From the NCBI RefSeq assembly GCF_000773975.1, contig NZ_JRUQ01000062.1, positions 186,001 through 250,000 of the forward strand: a stretch of 64,000 nucleotides of DNA, read 5' to 3'. Shown here in pieces: positions 28,262 through 37,729 of the stretch. A program made the position numbers and the translations under genes. Below the pieces are notes generated by a model. That model saw only the letters and a program-made list of their open reading frames with translations. It had not been told where the DNA came from and ran no database searches. Position 1 is the stretch's first letter. Every line of letters begins with the position of its first letter. This DNA is from Erwinia typographi. Lineage in GTDB: Bacteria; Pseudomonadota; Gammaproteobacteria; Enterobacterales; Enterobacteriaceae.

Positions 28262-28537
28262 GACTTTCCCCACGTTAACGCCTCTCTTTGTCAGGAACTT
28301 AAGGTACAACTTCCTCCATGCTAACCAGGCTTAGGCCCTACTGCACTGTTCTGCACAAATATTTACTAAACTTTGGTCCGATAGGGCAATTTTTGCTGGC
28401 TAAGTCGCCCTTTCAGGTCGCACTGGAGCCTGTTTCCCGCATTACGTCGCCCCATTTTTGTTCAGGCTCTGCCCGACAACTGTGCACCACTCGCGACGCC
28501 GCTTATTTTAATCCATTAAAATTCAATGAACTATCAA

Positions 28538-28554
28538 TTGGCACAACTTTTGCT
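28538..28554 (+). promoter_or_regulatory. Candidate sigma-54 promoter of the urea operon
   Basis: TTGGCACAACTTTTGCT carries the -24 GG and -12 GC elements with exactly 10 bases between them, very close to the RpoN consensus TGGCAC-N5-TTGCW. Transcription would start near 28565, about 30 bases before the allophanate hydrolase ATG. An NtrC half-site (TGCACCA, 28483-28489) lies upstream. This fits induction by nitrogen limitation. The rest of the 333-bp gap after slt holds no gene I can support. Confidence 0.75.
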
Positions 28555-28594
28555 CTGTTGAACCCCATCTTGTATACCAGATGGAATTCAACTT

Positions 28595-30397
28595 ATGGCC
28601 CCGACCACCGGCTTCACCCTTAGCGACTGGCAGCAGCACTACCTTCAGCATCCTGACGCCGTTCTCTCCACGCTGGAAAGCCTGACCAACGGCTTATCCA
28701 GCGAGGATAACGCCTGGATTTACCTGGCTACCCCGGCGCAAATCCGCGCTCAGGTGGAGCCTCTGCTGACGGCCTGGCAACAGGACCCTTCCTCGCTGCC
28801 GCTGTTTGGGGTGCCGTTTGCGGTGAAAGACAATATTGACGTGGCGGGCTGGCCGACGACGGCAGCCTGTCCGGCGTTTTCCCATCTGGCCGCGGCGGAC
28901 GCGACCGCAGTCGCGAAGCTCAAGGCGGCGGGCGCGGTAGTTATAGGCAAAACCAACCTCGACCAGTATGCCACCGGCCTAGTAGGCACACGCTCACCGT
29001 TTGGCGCGGTGAAAAACACCCTTAATCCTGACTATGTCAGCGGCGGCTCCAGTTCAGGCTCCGCTTCGGTCACCGCTCGCGGCCTGGTGGGCTTTGCACT
29101 GGGAACGGACACCGCCGGTTCAGGGCGCGTTCCGGCTGGATTCAACAATATTGTCGGCCTGAAACCAACCAAAGGCTGGCTGTCGGCAACGGGCGTGGTG
29201 CCTGCCTGCCGCCTGAACGACACCCTTTCAGTCTTTGCCCTGACGGTGGAAGATGCGTTCCTCGTGGCAAGCTGCGCCGGAGGCTATGACGCCAGCGACG
29301 CCTATTCTCGCAGCAATCCGGGACTGGCTCCCGCCTCGCTTCCTGCCGCTCCCCGGCTGGCCGTTCCCTCCACGCTGGAATTTTTCGGCGACGCTCAGGC
29401 CGAAGCCGCCTGGGAAAAATCCGTGGCGGCGCTGCAGGCGCTGGGGGCTACGCTGCACCCGATAGATTTTTCGGCTTTCCATCAGCTTGCTGAACAGCTC
29501 TATTACGGCCCGTGGGTGGCCGAGCGAACCGTCGCCGTTGGCGACATGCTGGAACGCAAAGAGGAGATGGACCCGGTAGTTTACGGCATCGTCGCCAGCG
29601 GCCTCAACTACAGCGCGGTAGACGCTTATAAAGCAGAATACCTGCGGGCGGAACTGACCCGCCAGATCCAGCAAACCATGAGCCAGTTTGATGCGCTGGT
29701 CGTGCCAACCTCCCCGACCATCCACACGCTGGAAGAGATGAAGCAGGAACCGGTGCGCTTCAACTCGCAGTTTGGCACCTATACCAACTTCACCAACCTG
29801 GCGGATCTTTCCGCCCTCGCGCTGCCCGGTCCGTTCCGGGACGACGGATTGCCGGCGGGGATCACCCTGATTGCCCCGGCCTGGTATGACCGTGCGCTGG
29901 TCACCTTCGGCCAGCGCTTGCAGGCCAGCCAGGCGCTGAGCCTCGGTGCGACGGGTAAAGCCCAGCCTTCAGCCCGGTCGCTACTGGCGGCCTCATCCCT
30001 GCACGTCCGCGTGGCGGTAGTCGGCGCTCACCTGACCGGCATGCCGCTGAACCATCAGCTCACCACCCGCGATGCGGTGCTGGTTGAAGAGACAAAAACG
30101 GCGGCCTGCTATCGCCTCTATGCGCTCGCCAATACCAAACCGCCTAAGCCCGGCCTGGCGAAAGGCAGCGACGGCGCGGCGATCGTTGTCGAGCTGTGGG
30201 ACATCCCGCTGGCCCGCTTCGGCGAGTTTGTGGCGGAAATTCCCGCGCCGCTGGGTATTGGCACGCTGGAGCTGGCCGACGGTCGGCTGGTGAAAGGCTT
30301 TATCTGTGAACCCGCCGTGCTGGCGGAGGCAACCGACATTACCGAATTTGGCGGCTGGCGAAACTGGCTGTCCCGCAAGGAGACTCGCAATGTTTAA
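28595..30397 (+). CDS. atzF: Allophanate hydrolase
   Basis: Hydrolyses allophanate, the product of urea carboxylase, to ammonia and CO2. The 600-residue protein has the amidase-signature domain with catalytic Lys78 (GVPFAVKDNIDVAG), the cis-Ser in GGSSSGSAS (about 150-158) and the nucleophile Ser176 in GTDTAGSGRVPAG. The C-terminal gamma-glutamylcyclotransferase-like domain of this family follows, from about 470. It is the first gene of the cluster and overlaps urea carboxylase by 8 bp, so the two are translationally coupled. The neighbouring urea importer supports allophanate rather than another amide as substrate. Confidence 0.93.
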   Translation: MAPTTGFTLSDWQQHYLQHPDAVLSTLESLTNGLSSEDNAWIYLATPAQIRAQVEPLLTAWQQDPSSLPLFGVPFAVKDNIDVAGWPTTAACPAFSHLAAADATAVAKLKAAGAVVIGKTNLDQYATGLVGTRSPFGAVKNTLNPDYVSGGSSSGSASVTARGLVGFALGTDTAGSGRVPAGFNNIVGLKPTKGWLSATGVVPACRLNDTLSVFALTVEDAFLVASCAGGYDASDAYSRSNPGLAPASLPAAPRLAVPSTLEFFGDAQAEAAWEKSVAALQALGATLHPIDFSAFHQLAEQLYYGPWVAERTVAVGDMLERKEEMDPVVYGIVASGLNYSAVDAYKAEYLRAELTRQIQQTMSQFDALVVPTSPTIHTLEEMKQEPVRFNSQFGTYTNFTNLADLSALALPGPFRDDGLPAGITLIAPAWYDRALVTFGQRLQASQALSLGATGKAQPSARSLLAASSLHVRVAVVGAHLTGMPLNHQLTTRDAVLVEETKTAACYRLYALANTKPPKPGLAKGSDGAAIVVELWDIPLARFGEFVAEIPAPLGIGTLELADGRLVKGFICEPAVLAEATDITEFGGWRNWLSRKETRNV

Positions 30398-33300
30398 TAC
30401 CGTCCTGATAGCCAACCGTGGCGAAATAGCCTGCCGCGCTATCCGCACCCTGAAACGCCTGGGCATCACCAGCGTGGCGGTTTTCTCGGCAGCGGATAAG
30501 AATGCCCAGCATGTGAAGGATGCTGATATCGCCATTGCCCTCGGCGGAGAAAAAGCCAGCGACAGCTATTTGCGTATCGACAAGATCCTCGCGGCAGCGA
30601 AAGAGACGGGCGCGCAGGCCATCTGGCCGGGCTATGGTTTTCTTTCCGAGAGCCTGCCGTTTGCCGCCGCCTGTGAAGAGGCCGGGATCGCCTTCGTCGG
30701 CCCTACCGCTCATCAAATCGGCGAGTTTGGCCTCAAGCACCGCGCACGCGAACTGGCTGCCGCCGCAGGCGTTCCGATGACGCCAGGCACGCCGCTGCTG
30801 GCGTCGCTGGAAGAAGCGCTGAGCGCGGCCGATCGGGTTGGCTATCCGGTGATGCTGAAAAGCACCGCTGGCGGCGGCGGCATTGGCCTGACTCGCTGTG
30901 CGGATGCCGAAGCGCTGCGCAATGCGTGGGAGAGCGTTCGTCGTCTGGGCGAACAGTTCTTCAGCGATGCTGGCGTCTTCCTGGAGCGCTGCATCGATCG
31001 CGCCCGCCACGTTGAGGTGCAAATTTTTGGCGATGGCAAAGGCAAGGTGATCGCGCTCGGCGAGCGCGACTGCTCGCTACAGCGCCGCAATCAGAAAGTG
31101 GTTGAAGAAACACCCGCGCCGCAGTTGCCGGAAGCGACCCGCTCGGCCCTGCTGGCGTCAGCGGTTAAGCTCGGGGAGCTGGTCAGCTACCGTAGCGCCG
31201 GCACGGTAGAATATATCTATGATGCTGAGAGCGACGAGTTCTTCTTCCTGGAAGTGAATACTCGTCTACAGGTCGAGCACCCGGTGACCGAATGCGTAAC
31301 CGGACTGGATCTGGTCGAATGTATGCTGCGCGTAGCCGCAGAAGAGGACATTGACTGGGCGCGCCTGGCGCAGGCCCCGCAGGGCGCTTCGATTGAAGTC
31401 CGTATTTATGCCGAAGATCCGCTGAAAAACTTTCAGCCAAGCCCTGGCGTGCTGACGGAAGTCTGCTTCCCGGAAAACGTGCGCGTGGATGGCTGGATCG
31501 ATAGCGGAACGGAAGTTTCTGCTTTTTACGATCCGATGATCGCCAAACTGATTGTCCATGCCGAAAACCGCGAGGCCGCGCTGGCAAAAATGCAGCAGGC
31601 GCTGAGTGAAACGCGCCTGCACGGCATCGCAACAAACCTTGATTACCTGCGCCAGGTGGTGGCTACCGAAGCGTTCCACACCGGTAAGGTCTGGACCCGT
31701 ATGCTGGACAGCTTTACCCCGGCGTCAAAAGTGATTGAAGTTGTCCAGCCGGGAACCTGGAGCAGCATCCAGGATTACCCTGGCCGCCTCGGCTACTGGG
31801 ATATCGGCGTGCCGCCCTCAGGTCCGATGGACGACTTCGCCTTCCGCCTGGCAAACCGGATTGTCGGCAACGCCGAAGAGGCGGCGGGGCTGGAGTTCAC
31901 TCTACAGGGGCCAACGCTGCGCTTCCACAGCGATACGCTGATTGCGCTGACCGGCGCAGAATGCCCCGCTACCCTGGACGGAGAGCCCGTAGCTTACTGG
32001 CAGCCGCTGGCCGTCAGCGCCGGACAAACGCTGACGCTGGGCCGCGCCCAGATGGGCTGTCGCACCTATCTGGCGGTACGTAACGGCTTTGACGTGCCGG
32101 AATACCTCGGCAGCCGCTCGACTTTTGCGCTGGGCCAGTTTGGCGGTCACGCCGGACGTACGCTGCGCGTGGCCGATATGCTGGCCATCTCTCAGCCTGA
32201 ACTGGCCGCCTGCACCACGCCTGCGCCAGTGAGCGAGCCGCAGGCCATCGACGCTTCTCTGGTGCCGGACTACGGCGACGAATGGCGAATCGGTGTTCTC
32301 TACGGACCGCACGGCGCGCCGGACTTCTTTACTCAGGAATCCATCGACGAATTTTTTGCCGCTGAGTGGCAGGTTCACTACAACTCGAATCGCCTGGGCG
32401 TGCGTCTGGTCGGGCCGAAGCCGGGCTGGACCCGCGCCAACGGCGGCGAAGCCGGGCTGCACCCTTCCAACGTGCACGACTGCGAATATGCCATCGGCGC
32501 GGTGAACTTTACCGGTGACTTCCCGGTGATCCTCACCCGCGACGGACCGAGCCTCGGCGGCTTCGTCTGTCCGGTCACCATCGCCAAAGCCGAGCTGTGG
32601 AAAGTAGGTCAGGTCAAGCCTGGCGATCGTATCCGCTTCCATCCCATCAGTTTCGAAGAGGCCCACGCGCTGGAGCTGGCGCAGGCGAAAAGCGTTGAGC
32701 AGCTACATGCCGCCCCGCCGCCAGCCTGGGAGGTCCCTTCACTGGCGGAAACTGAATATGGCTCGGCCACGGTGCTGGCGGCGATAAAGGCCACCGCGCT
32801 GACGCCAACCGCCGTTTATCGTCAGGCTGGCGATAACTACATCCTGATTGAATATGGCGACAACGTGCTCGATCTGGCGCTGCGCCTGCGCATCCATCTG
32901 CTGATGACCGCGCTGAAGGAGAGCGGCCAGCCGGGCATTGAGGAGCTGTCGCCAGGGGTGCGCTCGCTGCAAATCCGCTACGACAGCCGCATTCTCAGTC
33001 AGAAGCAGTTGTTGACTCTGCTGCTGACGCTGGAGAAAAACCTCGGCGACGTCAGCCAGATGAAAGTGCCTTCCCGCATTGTGCATATGCCAATGGCCTT
33101 TGAGGACAGCGCCACGCTGGGCGCGGTTGAACGCTATCAGGAGACCGTGCGGGCCAGCGCGCCGTGGCTGCCAAATAACGTCGATTTTATCCAGCGTATC
33201 AACGGCCTGAACAGCCGCGAGGAAGTTCGCGACACCATTTTTGAGGCCAGCTACCTGATTCTGGGCCTGGGCGATGTGTATCTCGGAGCGCCTTGCGCAG

Positions 33301-34007
33301 TACCGGTCGATCCTCGTCATCGCCTGCTCAGCTCGAAATATAACCCGGCCCGAACCCATACGGCAGAGGGAACCGTCGGCATCGGCGGCATGTACATGTG
33401 CATCTACGGCATGGACTCGCCGGGAGGTTACCAGTTGGTTGGCCGCACCCTGCCAATCTGGAATAAATTCCTGAAAAACGAACAGTTTGCCGCCAACGAG
33501 CCGTGGCTGCTGCACTTCTTCGATCGGGTCCGTTTCTACCCGGTCAGCGAGGAGGAGCTGGAGGTGCTGCGCGAAGATTTCCGCGAAGGCCGCGCAACCA
33601 TAAAAATCGAAGAAGCCACGTTTGGTTTCGCTGAGCACACGCGTTTCCTCAGTGAAAATGCCGATGCCATCGCCGAATTCCGCGCCAAACAGGCCACGGC
33701 GTTTGAGGCTGAGGTCGCGCTGTGGGCACAGGAGGACGAAGGCGCGCCGCTGACCAGCGATGAAAACTTGATGCCGGAAGAAGAAGAGGATGGCGCGCTT
33801 CAGGTGAGTGCCGATCTGAACGGCAACATCTGGAAAGTGCTGGTCAAGCCAGGGGATGAAGTCACCGCCGGCCAGCCGGTAATCATCGTGGAAGCGATGA
33901 AGATGGAGCTGGCGATCCATGCGCCGCAGGCCGGCCGGGTGAAACGCATTGCCTGTCAGCCGGGCCGCCCCGTCAGTCCGGGCGACGCCCTGCTGTGGCT
34001 GGAATAA
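30390..34007 (+). CDS. uca: Urea carboxylase
   Basis: Biotin enzyme that carboxylates urea to allophanate using ATP and bicarbonate. The 1205-residue protein has, in order: a biotin carboxylase domain (FNTVLIANRGEIACRAIRT, VMLKSTAGGGGIGLTR); the two allophanate-hydrolase-subunit/KipI-KipA-like domains in the middle; and a C-terminal biotinyl domain with EAMKM and biotin lysine Lys1171. The start MFNTVLIANRG is preceded by AAGGAG. No carboxyguanidine deiminase genes lie nearby, which favours urea over guanidine as substrate. GC-rich codon use resembles the core genes. Confidence 0.95.
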   Translation: MFNTVLIANRGEIACRAIRTLKRLGITSVAVFSAADKNAQHVKDADIAIALGGEKASDSYLRIDKILAAAKETGAQAIWPGYGFLSESLPFAAACEEAGIAFVGPTAHQIGEFGLKHRARELAAAAGVPMTPGTPLLASLEEALSAADRVGYPVMLKSTAGGGGIGLTRCADAEALRNAWESVRRLGEQFFSDAGVFLERCIDRARHVEVQIFGDGKGKVIALGERDCSLQRRNQKVVEETPAPQLPEATRSALLASAVKLGELVSYRSAGTVEYIYDAESDEFFFLEVNTRLQVEHPVTECVTGLDLVECMLRVAAEEDIDWARLAQAPQGASIEVRIYAEDPLKNFQPSPGVLTEVCFPENVRVDGWIDSGTEVSAFYDPMIAKLIVHAENREAALAKMQQALSETRLHGIATNLDYLRQVVATEAFHTGKVWTRMLDSFTPASKVIEVVQPGTWSSIQDYPGRLGYWDIGVPPSGPMDDFAFRLANRIVGNAEEAAGLEFTLQGPTLRFHSDTLIALTGAECPATLDGEPVAYWQPLAVSAGQTLTLGRAQMGCRTYLAVRNGFDVPEYLGSRSTFALGQFGGHAGRTLRVADMLAISQPELAACTTPAPVSEPQAIDASLVPDYGDEWRIGVLYGPHGAPDFFTQESIDEFFAAEWQVHYNSNRLGVRLVGPKPGWTRANGGEAGLHPSNVHDCEYAIGAVNFTGDFPVILTRDGPSLGGFVCPVTIAKAELWKVGQVKPGDRIRFHPISFEEAHALELAQAKSVEQLHAAPPPAWEVPSLAETEYGSATVLAAIKATALTPTAVYRQAGDNYILIEYGDNVLDLALRLRIHLLMTALKESGQPGIEELSPGVRSLQIRYDSRILSQKQLLTLLLTLEKNLGDVSQMKVPSRIVHMPMAFEDSATLGAVERYQETVRASAPWLPNNVDFIQRINGLNSREEVRDTIFEASYLILGLGDVYLGAPCAVPVDPRHRLLSSKYNPARTHTAEGTVGIGGMYMCIYGMDSPGGYQLVGRTLPIWNKFLKNEQFAANEPWLLHFFDRVRFYPVSEEELEVLREDFREGRATIKIEEATFGFAEHTRFLSENADAIAEFRAKQATAFEAEVALWAQEDEGAPLTSDENLMPEEEEDGALQVSADLNGNIWKVLVKPGDEVTAGQPVIIVEAMKMELAIHAPQAGRVKRIACQPGRPVSPGDALLWLE

Positions 34008-34018
34008 AGGAGTCAGGG

Positions 34019-34729
34019 ATGCAGGAATATCAGCCGAAACGCGGCAAGGCCAGGCCGGAAGCGCTGGCCGAAAAAGTCTACCAGACGATCAAAAACGACA
34101 TTTTCGATTTTCGCCTGATGCCGGGCGATCGCTTCAGCGAAAGCGAAATGGCCGGGAGGATGGAGGTCAGCCGCACGCCGGTGCGGCAGGCGCTGTTCTG
34201 GCTTGAGCGTGAAGGCTATGTCGAAGTCTATTTTCGCAGCGGCTGGCAGGTACGCCAGTTCGATTTCGAATACTTCGAGGAGCTTTACGATTTAAGGATC
34301 GTGCTGGAATGCGAAGCCGTGCGCCGCCTGTGCAGTATGCCTCAGGGGCGTGCCAGCGAGCTGCTGACCGAGCTGCAGCGCTTCTGGGTGGACTCACCTC
34401 GCCTGGAGGACGGCAAAGCGGTGTCGCTGCGCGACGAGGCATTCCATATGGCAATTGTGGCCGCCGCTGGCAACAGCGAAATGGCCCGCATTCATGCCGA
34501 ACTGACGGAAAAAATACGTATTATCCGCCGTCTCGACTTTACCCGCGAGGATCGCATTGAGGCTACCTATAACGAACACGCCCAGATTTTGCTGGCGGTA
34601 TTACAACAACACACTGAGGAGGCCCAGCGTATTCTGACCGCCCACATTTCGGTGAGTAAGGCCGAGGTCAGAAAGATCACACTTCACATGCTCCAGCAGG
34701 CAAGGCTTCAACCGGATTCATCACTATAA
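34019..34729 (+). CDS. GntR family (FCD) transcriptional regulator
   Basis: A 236-residue regulator with an N-terminal winged helix (MAGRMEVSRTPVRQALFWLE at about 44-63) and a C-terminal helical FCD ligand domain with metal-binding histidines (EAFHMAIVAAAGN, YNEHAQILLAVL). It starts 11 bp after urea carboxylase and precedes urtA by 27 bp, so it sits inside the operon rather than divergent from it. It probably adjusts the urea genes in response to a pathway compound, but the ligand is unknown. The start at 34019 follows AAAGGAGTCAGGG. Confidence 0.88.
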   Translation: MQEYQPKRGKARPEALAEKVYQTIKNDIFDFRLMPGDRFSESEMAGRMEVSRTPVRQALFWLEREGYVEVYFRSGWQVRQFDFEYFEELYDLRIVLECEAVRRLCSMPQGRASELLTELQRFWVDSPRLEDGKAVSLRDEAFHMAIVAAAGNSEMARIHAELTEKIRIIRRLDFTREDRIEATYNEHAQILLAVLQQHTEEAQRILTAHISVSKAEVRKITLHMLQQARLQPDSSL

Positions 34730-34756
34730 ACAACAAAACTTTTGAGGGTTCGCCAG

Positions 34757-36025
34757 ATGAAAAGACGTTCACTGCTTAAGGCTTTTGCGCTATCGGCCAC
34801 GGTGGTCAGTATGGGATTATCTTGGGGTGCGCAGGCTGCGGACACCATTAAAGTAGGCATTCTTTCCTCGCTGTCAGGCACGATGGCCATCTCCGAAACG
34901 CCGCTGAAGGATGTCGCGCTGATGACCATTGATGAGATCAACGCCAAAGGCGGCGTACTGGGCAAAAAGCTGGAGCCGGTGGTTGTCGACCCGGCGTCAA
35001 ACTGGCCGCTGTTTGCCGAGAAAGCCCGCCAGCTGCTGACCCAGGATAAAGCCGCCGTGGTGTTTGGCTGCTGGACCTCCGTGTCGCGCAAATCCGTGCT
35101 GCCGGTGTTTGAGGAGCTGAACGGCCTGCTGTTCTATCCGGTGCAGTATGAAGGCGAAGAGATGTCGCCAAACGTGTTCTACACCGGCGCCGCACCTAAC
35201 CAGCAGGCGATCCCGGCGGTGGAATATTTGATGAGCGAAGATGGCGGCAGCGCAAAACGCTTCTTCCTGCTCGGCACCGACTATGTTTATCCGCGCACCA
35301 CCAACAAAATCCTGCGCGCGTTCCTGCACTCTAAGGGCGTGAAGGATAGCGATATCGAAGAGGTGTACACGCCATTCGGCTACAGCGATTACCAGACCAT
35401 CGTATCGAACATCAAGAAATTCTCCGCCGGCGGTAAAACGGCGGTGATCTCCACCATCAACGGCGACTCAAACGTGCCGTTCTACAAAGAGCTGGCTAAC
35501 CAGGGCCTTAAGGCCACCGACGTTCCGGTTGTCGCCTTCTCCGTAGGTGAAGAAGAGCTGCGCGGCATTGATACCAAGCCGCTGGTAGGCAACCTGGCTG
35601 CCTGGAACTACTTCGAATCGGTTGATAACCCGGTGAATAAGAAGTTTGTTGCGGATTACCGCGCCTGGGCCAAAGCGCATAACCTGCCGAACGCGGCCAC
35701 GGCGGTCACCAACGATCCGATGGAAGCGACCTATGTCGGTATCCATATGTGGGCACAGGCCGTAGAAAAAGCGGGCACCACCGACGTGGATAAAGTGCGC
35801 GACGCCATGGCCGGACAGACCTTCAAGGCGCCGGATGGCTTCACGCTGACCATGGATAAAACTAACCACCACCTGCACAAACCGGTGATGATTGGCGAAA
35901 TCGAAGACAATGGTCAGTTCAACGTGGTCTGGCAGACCGACAAGCCGGTTCGCGCGCAGCCGTGGAGCCCGTTCATCGCTGGCAACGACAAAAAACCCGA
36001 TCATCCAGTGAAATCAACGCAGTAA
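34757..36025 (+). CDS. urtA: Urea ABC transporter substrate-binding protein UrtA
   Basis: Periplasmic binding protein of the branched-chain-amino-acid/urea class, 422 residues. The N-terminus MKRRSLLKAFALSATVV carries a twin-arginine-like motif and a signal peptide ending GAQAAD. The mature part matches UrtA (VGILSSLSGTMAISETPLKD, AAVVFGCWTSVSRKSVLPV, QYEGEEMSPNVFYTGAAPNQ). The start at 34757 follows GAGGGTTCGCCAG. It is the first of five transporter genes. A strong hairpin follows it at 36036-36083. Confidence 0.95.
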   Translation: MKRRSLLKAFALSATVVSMGLSWGAQAADTIKVGILSSLSGTMAISETPLKDVALMTIDEINAKGGVLGKKLEPVVVDPASNWPLFAEKARQLLTQDKAAVVFGCWTSVSRKSVLPVFEELNGLLFYPVQYEGEEMSPNVFYTGAAPNQQAIPAVEYLMSEDGGSAKRFFLLGTDYVYPRTTNKILRAFLHSKGVKDSDIEEVYTPFGYSDYQTIVSNIKKFSAGGKTAVISTINGDSNVPFYKELANQGLKATDVPVVAFSVGEEELRGIDTKPLVGNLAAWNYFESVDNPVNKKFVADYRAWAKAHNLPNAATAVTNDPMEATYVGIHMWAQAVEKAGTTDVDKVRDAMAGQTFKAPDGFTLTMDKTNHHLHKPVMIGEIEDNGQFNVVWQTDKPVRAQPWSPFIAGNDKKPDHPVKSTQ

Positions 36026-36035
36026 TCGTGAAGGC

Positions 36036-36083
36036 GGGCGGATCTTTTCGCCCGCTTAGCCGCCAGGGCGAAAAGATCCGCCC
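36036..36083 (+). repeat. 18-bp perfect inverted repeat between urtA and urtB
   Basis: GGGCGGATCTTTTCGCCC (36036-36053), a 12-base loop, then GGGCGAAAAGATCCGCCC (36066-36083). No T-run follows directly. Placement after the binding-protein gene suggests an mRNA 3'-end stabiliser or partial terminator that keeps UrtA above the membrane components. Confidence 0.8.
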
Positions 36084-36154
36084 GGCACATTTTACTCTGT
36101 TAGGGCCGGTGCTCCGGCCCGCTTTCTGTAACCCTGACCTGGACGGGCTTTGCT

Positions 36155-37729
36155 ATGACGATTCGCCCTTTTATTACGCTGCTCCTTGCGCTGTGCCTGC
36201 TGGCTCCGCTGGCTGCCTTTGCCGGGCCGGCAGCGGACTTTGCGTCGGCCAGCCGGACAGACCAAATCAAATTATTGCAGGCCTGGGCGGCAACGCCCGA
36301 TCCTGCCCGCCTGCCTTTCCTTAAGGCGCTGCGTAAAGAGAACGTGGTGCTTGATGAGAACAAACAGCCGTTCAGTGAGGCTGACGGCAAGCTCACGCCG
36401 CTGGACAGCGCGGCTCAGCCCGCTGGCAGCACCAAAAAGCTGTTTATGAATAACCGCCTGCGGGTGATGATTGCCACCACGCTGGCCGCCCATCAGCTGG
36501 TGAGCGACGACGTTGCCACCCGCCTGAACGCCGCCCGCGCGCTGCAAAATGACGCTCAGGCTGACCAGCTGCCGCTGCTGACCAGGCGCCTGGCGGCGGA
36601 GCAGGACAGCGGCGTACATGCCGTGCTGGCGCAGGCCGTAGCTGGTCTGCAAATTGCCGACGCCAGCCCGCAGATTCGCCTTCAGGCGGTGAAGCTGCTG
36701 GGCGAAACCAGCGATCCGCAGACGCAGGCGACGCTCGACCGCTTAACACAGCCGCAGAATGAGCCTGATGCGACGGTCCGCGCCGCCGCTGCCGACGGCT
36801 TAAAGCAGATCAAGCATCGCCTGATGCTGGGGGACTTCCTCGGTCAGGCCTTCACCGGCCTGTCGCTCGGCTCCGTGCTGCTGCTGGCTGCGCTTGGCCT
36901 GGCTATCACTTACGGCCTGCTGGGCGTGATCAACATGGCCCACGGCGAAATGCTCATGCTCGGCGCCTATTCAACCTGGATGGTACAGACGCTGTTCCAG
37001 CGTTTCGCGCCTGAGTGGCTGGCGTTCTATCCGCTGCTGGCGTTGCCGGTGGCCTTTTTCGTGACCGCCGCTATCGGCATGGCGCTGGAACGCACCGTCA
37101 TTCGTCATCTTTATGGCCGCCCGCTGGAAACGCTGCTCGCTACCTGGGGCATCAGCCTGATGCTGATCCAACTGGTGCGCGTGCTGTTCGGGGCGCAAAA
37201 CCTTGAGGTGGCGAACCCACCGTGGCTCTCCGGCGGCCTTCAGGTTCTGCCGAACCTGGTGCTGCCGTATAACCGCCTCGCGGTGATCGTCTTTGTCTTC
37301 GGCGTGCTGTTCCTCACCTGGCTGCTGCTGAACAAGACCCGGCTGGGCATGAACGTGCGGGCCGTGACGCAAAACCGCGCAATGGCGGACTGCTGCGGCG
37401 TACCAACCGGCCGGGTGGATATGCTGGCGTTTGGCCTTGGCTCGGGCATTGCCGGTCTGGGCGGCGTGGCGCTGTCGCAGCTTGGCAACGTCGGCCCGGA
37501 GCTGGGCCAGGGCTACATCATTGATTCGTTCCTGGTGGTGGTGACCGGCGGCGTCGGCCAGCTGGCGGGAACGGTAGTGGCCGCTTTCGGGCTGGGGCTG
37601 CTCAACAAAGTGCTGGAGCCGCAGATTGGCGCGGTGCTGGGCAAGATCCTGATTCTGGTGCTGATCGTCCTGTTTATTCAGAAACGGCCTCAGGGACTGT
37701 TTGCCTTTAAAGGAAGGGTGATTGACTGA
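36155..37729 (+). CDS. urtB: Urea ABC transporter permease UrtB
   Basis: A 524-residue LivH-like permease. The N-terminus is a signal-like segment (MTIRPFITLLLALCLLAPLA). About 200 residues of exported helical domain follow, typical for UrtB, and then the LivH-type membrane domain (GLLGVINMAHGEMLMLGAYS, GIAGLGGVALSQLGNVGPEL, VVTGGVGQLAGT). It forms the channel with UrtC. The gene starts 129 bp after urtA and overlaps urtC by one base (TGATG). Confidence 0.94.
   Translation: MTIRPFITLLLALCLLAPLAAFAGPAADFASASRTDQIKLLQAWAATPDPARLPFLKALRKENVVLDENKQPFSEADGKLTPLDSAAQPAGSTKKLFMNNRLRVMIATTLAAHQLVSDDVATRLNAARALQNDAQADQLPLLTRRLAAEQDSGVHAVLAQAVAGLQIADASPQIRLQAVKLLGETSDPQTQATLDRLTQPQNEPDATVRAAAADGLKQIKHRLMLGDFLGQAFTGLSLGSVLLLAALGLAITYGLLGVINMAHGEMLMLGAYSTWMVQTLFQRFAPEWLAFYPLLALPVAFFVTAAIGMALERTVIRHLYGRPLETLLATWGISLMLIQLVRVLFGAQNLEVANPPWLSGGLQVLPNLVLPYNRLAVIVFVFGVLFLTWLLLNKTRLGMNVRAVTQNRAMADCCGVPTGRVDMLAFGLGSGIAGLGGVALSQLGNVGPELGQGYIIDSFLVVVTGGVGQLAGTVVAAFGLGLLNKVLEPQIGAVLGKILILVLIVLFIQKRPQGLFAFKGRVID

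Noticed and set aside
28310..28594. Guanidine-I (ykkC) riboswitch expected before urea carboxylase operons
   Set aside because: The distance from the sigma-54 start to the ATG is only about 30 bases, and no conserved ykkC motif was seen in the region.
28318..28623. 101-codon frame upstream of allophanate hydrolase
   Set aside because: It spans the sigma-54 promoter and runs into the allophanate hydrolase start in another frame; low-complexity composition and no ribosome site.
32739..33920. 393-codon frame antisense to urea carboxylase
   Set aside because: It lies wholly opposite the conserved urea carboxylase frame; long antisense frames are common in GC-rich genes. No family resemblance.
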